A stretch of 64,000 nucleotides of DNA from Cellulomonas sp. P24 (GTDB lineage: Bacteria > Actinomycetota > Actinomycetes > Actinomycetales > Cellulomonadaceae), in contig NZ_JAJDFX010000002.1 in NCBI RefSeq assembly GCF_024704385.1, forward strand, positions 124,001 through 188,000. The letters are read 5' to 3'. Both the position numbers and the translations under genes were made by a program. A model generated the notes under the pieces. That model worked only from the letters and a program-made list of their open reading frames with translations, made no database searches and was not told where the DNA came from. Within the stretch, counting starts at the first letter, position 1; the number at the start of each line of letters is the position of its first letter. Below, piece by piece: positions 61,748 through 64,000 of this stretch.

Positions 61748-63514
61748 TCAGCTCCCGAGCTGGGAGATCTTGTCCTTGAGCAGCGTGGTCCCTATCGCCA
61801 CCTTGTGCGGCTGGCCGTGCAGGAACGCAGTTGCGAACTTCTTCGCCTGCTCGTAGGAGACCTTGCCCGGCAACGGCGGCTCGTTCGGTTCGACGTCGAC
61901 GTCCAGCAGGGCGGGCCCGTCGAACGCGAGCATGTCGGCGACCGCGTCGCGAAGCTCCCAGGGCTCTGTCACCTTGCGGCCGAACCCGCCGCACGACCTC
62001 GCCCAGCCGGAGAAGTCCGACGTCGGCTCGGGGAAGCGCACGCCGTGCTCGGGGTAGCCGAGCACCATCTGCTCCCACAGGATCTGTCCGAGCGAGCTGT
62101 TGTTGTTGATCACGACCTTGATCGGGAGCTTCTGCTCGGCGGCGGTGAGGAACTCGGCCATCAGCATCGCGAACCCGCCGTCGCCGACGAATGCGATGAC
62201 CTGCCGGTCGGGGAAGGCGTGCTGGACACCGTTCGCATAGGGCAGGCCGGGGGCCATCGTCGCGAGGTTGCCCGACAGGTAGAACTCGCGCGAGCCGCGG
62301 ATCGTCCAGTGCCGGGCCGCCCAGGTGGCGATCGTGCCTGAGTCGCAGGTCAGGACGGCGTCGTCGGCGGCGAGGTCGTCGATCACGCTCATGAGGTACT
62401 GCGGTGCGATCGGTGAGCGCTCCGGGTTCTCCAGCGCCGCCATGTTCACCCGCCAGTCCGTCATCGCCTTCTGGTACTTCTCCAGGTGCGTGCGGTCGTC
62501 CCGGCGTGTCAGCAGAGGCAACAGGGCCGTGAGCCCCTCCTTGGCGTCGCCGATCATCGGCACGTCCGTCGCGATTCGTGTACCGGCGCGCGCAGGGTCG
62601 GCCTCGAGCTGGACCACCGTGGCCTGTCCGGGCGCCGGAAGGTGCTGGCTGTAGGGGAAGTTCGTGCCGATCATGAACAGGGCGTCGCAGTCCTCGGCCA
62701 GCTCCTCCCCTGGCTTGGTGCCCAGCAACCCGATGCCTCCGACGGCCAGCTCGTGGTCGTCGGGGATGACGGCCTTGCCGGACAAGGTCTTGATCACCGG
62801 GGCACCCAGGGCCTCGGCGACGGCGAGCACCTCGTCACGCGCGTGCAGCGCGCCCGCACCGGCCAAGATCGCTGGACGCTGCGCGGCGTTGAGCACCTCC
62901 GCGGCGCGAGCGAGATCCTGCTCGCGCGGGCGGCCAGGTGCCGGCAGGTACACCGGTGCGGTGTGCGGCGGGGTGGCGGGCGCGACATGGGCGAACGGGT
63001 CGGCGTCGGCGTCGGCGACCTGGATGTCGTTCGGGACGGTCAGGTGCGCCACGCCGCGCCGGGCGTAGGCGGTGCGGATCGCGATGTCGACGACGCCGGG
63101 CAGCTGAACGGGGTTGGTGACCAGCAGGTCGTACTCGGCGACGTCGGCGAACACCTTGTCCAGGGCGACCTCCTGCTGGTACCCGGTGCCCAGCACGCTG
63201 GTCTCCTGCATGCCGGTGATCGCCAGGACCGGCTGGTGGTCGAGCTTCGCGTCGTACAGGCCGTTGAGGAGGTGGATCCCGCCCGGGCCGGACGTCGCGA
63301 GGCACACGCCGATGCGTCCGGTGGCCTTCGCGTGGGCCGCGGCCATGAAGGCCGCTGCCTCTTCGTGGTGCACCAGGACGAAGCGCACCTTGTCTTGATG
63401 CCGGCGCAGGCCCTCCATGATCCCGTTGATCCCGTCACCGGGAATCCCGAAGACGGTGTCTACTCCCCAATCGGCTAGTCGCTCGATCAGGGCTTCCGAG
63501 GTGATCCGAGTCAT
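61748..63514 (-). CDS. poxB: Pyruvate oxidase/quinone-linked pyruvate dehydrogenase (TPP enzyme)
   Basis: 588 residues in the three-domain TPP fold. The active-site Glu is in LVHHEEAAAFMA (residue 51), and the TPP motif is GDGGFAMLMAEFLTAAEQ to NNSSLG. The C-terminal membrane-activated tail (KKFATAFLHGQPHK, then LLKDKI) resembles PoxB, favouring decarboxylation of pyruvate to acetate and CO2 with electrons going to quinone. ATG 63514 is set by TAACGT six bases upstream. First gene of the operon. Confidence 0.9.
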   Translation of the reverse strand: MTRITSEALIERLADWGVDTVFGIPGDGINGIMEGLRRHQDKVRFVLVHHEEAAAFMAAAHAKATGRIGVCLATSGPGGIHLLNGLYDAKLDHQPVLAITGMQETSVLGTGYQQEVALDKVFADVAEYDLLVTNPVQLPGVVDIAIRTAYARRGVAHLTVPNDIQVADADADPFAHVAPATPPHTAPVYLPAPGRPREQDLARAAEVLNAAQRPAILAGAGALHARDEVLAVAEALGAPVIKTLSGKAVIPDDHELAVGGIGLLGTKPGEELAEDCDALFMIGTNFPYSQHLPAPGQATVVQLEADPARAGTRIATDVPMIGDAKEGLTALLPLLTRRDDRTHLEKYQKAMTDWRVNMAALENPERSPIAPQYLMSVIDDLAADDAVLTCDSGTIATWAARHWTIRGSREFYLSGNLATMAPGLPYANGVQHAFPDRQVIAFVGDGGFAMLMAEFLTAAEQKLPIKVVINNNSSLGQILWEQMVLGYPEHGVRFPEPTSDFSGWARSCGGFGRKVTEPWELRDAVADMLAFDGPALLDVDVEPNEPPLPGKVSYEQAKKFATAFLHGQPHKVAIGTTLLKDKISQLGS

Positions 63515-63520
63515 CAATTC

Positions 63521-63526
63521 ACGTTA
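63521..63526 (-). promoter_or_regulatory. Leaderless -10 box of the poxB operon
   Basis: TAACGT plus six bases, then ATG 63514. The surrounding 30 bases are the most AT-rich in this part. No -35 stands out. Confidence 0.6.
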
Positions 63527-63604
63527 AACACGTTTGTCACGGTCCGCATCTGGAGCGGGGTGACCGCCTCGAACGTGGTCGCGCGGACGACCGGATTGCG
63601 CGGA

Positions 63605-64000
63605 CTACTGGTCCGCCCGCCCGGTCACAGGGGTGCGTGCGTGGTGCTGTGTCGCCCCGCCGAGGGTCGTCGAGGTCTCCAGGAGCAGGGCGTGGACGAA
63701 GGCCTGCGGCAGGTTGCCTCGGAGCTGGCGTTGTGTCACGTCGAACTCTTCGGAGAGCAGTCCCGGTGGCCCGGGGACGCTGCGGTTGCGTTCGAAGATG
63801 CGGATGGCCTCGGTGTGGTGGCCTTGCTGCCACTCCGCCAGTGCGAGGGTGAACCCGCACAGCAAGAAGGCTCCCTCTGCAGTGCCGAGGGGCTCGCCGC
63901 CGACGTCGTACCGGTAGACGTACCCGTCGACGAGAAGCGTCTTGCGGACCTGTTCCAGGGTGGCGACCGTGCGGGGGTCCGACGCGGGGAGAGCTCCGCG
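63605..64000 (-). CDS. Glycoside hydrolase family 15 protein, C-terminal part only
   Basis: The last about 131 residues of a protein that enters from the right edge. GYVYRYDVGGEPLGTAEGAF, LLCGFTLALAEW, GLLSEEFDV and NLPQAFVHALLL match the final helices of the GH15 (alpha,alpha)6 barrel, the glucoamylase/trehalase group; the catalytic base Glu is in SEEFD. Substrate cannot be fixed from this end. Stop TAG at 63605. Confidence 0.8.
   Translation of the reverse strand, partial: RGALPASDPRTVATLEQVRKTLLVDGYVYRYDVGGEPLGTAEGAFLLCGFTLALAEWQQGHHTEAIRIFERNRSVPGPPGLLSEEFDVTQRQLRGNLPQAFVHALLLETSTTLGGATQHHARTPVTGRADQ

Overview
The window reads as one contig of a very GC-rich actinobacterial chromosome. 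The following point to the Micrococcales, probably near Cellulomonadaceae: a complete Pup-proteasome cluster, a mycothiol ligase (mshC), a WhiB regulator, trp and his genes linked in one operon, and many leaderless promoters. The genus is inference. I found no tRNA, rRNA, CRISPR array, insertion sequence or phage gene.

Left part (1-35.3 kb), mostly core genes. A minus-strand block runs hisI-trpE-membrane proteins-trpC-trpB-trpA-lgt, and gltB lies beyond it, cut by the left edge. A TIGR03085-type gene faces the other way between hisI and hisF. Next, again on the minus strand, come a site-2 protease, trmI, arc, dop, pup, prcB, prcA, pafA, a tandem FKBP lipoprotein and hisF. This is the pupylation and proteasome pathway with its tRNA methyltransferase neighbour. 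Then follow a RecB-like nuclease, a HAD hydrolase, a PAC2 protein, mshC, an aldo/keto reductase, an acidic protein divergent from a DUF5703 protein, an M20 peptidase, an M3 oligopeptidase, and alanine dehydrogenase divergent from an Lrp/AsnC regulator with a fructosamine-kinase-like gene behind it.

Right part (35.3-64 kb), more accessory. It holds an SDR, a lipoprotein, a xylose-type sugar ABC importer, a secreted phosphoesterase, a PFK-family gene, two oxidoreductases, a GlxA-type regulator broken by a TAG codon, a chemoreceptor, a HIT-like protein, a SigE-type sigma factor with a LysM membrane protein, an epimerase/ECF41 sigma pair, a probable iron-transport protein, small stress-type proteins with a WhiB, and a four-gene redox operon (pyruvate oxidase-type TPP enzyme, FAD/Fe-S oxidoreductase, enolase-superfamily enzyme, DUF4396 membrane protein). 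A GH15 gene is cut by the right edge.

Two patterns cross the window. At least twelve genes show TANNNT followed by exactly six bases and then the start codon, the actinobacterial leaderless arrangement, and this fixes several starts. Six genes carry a one-base frameshift in a run of G or C (trmI, the fructosamine kinase, two ABC genes, the chemoreceptor, the LysM protein) and one has a nonsense codon. Uncorrected homopolymer errors are the simplest explanation for the frameshifts, but real decay is possible, so those genes should be read as whole genes with caution.
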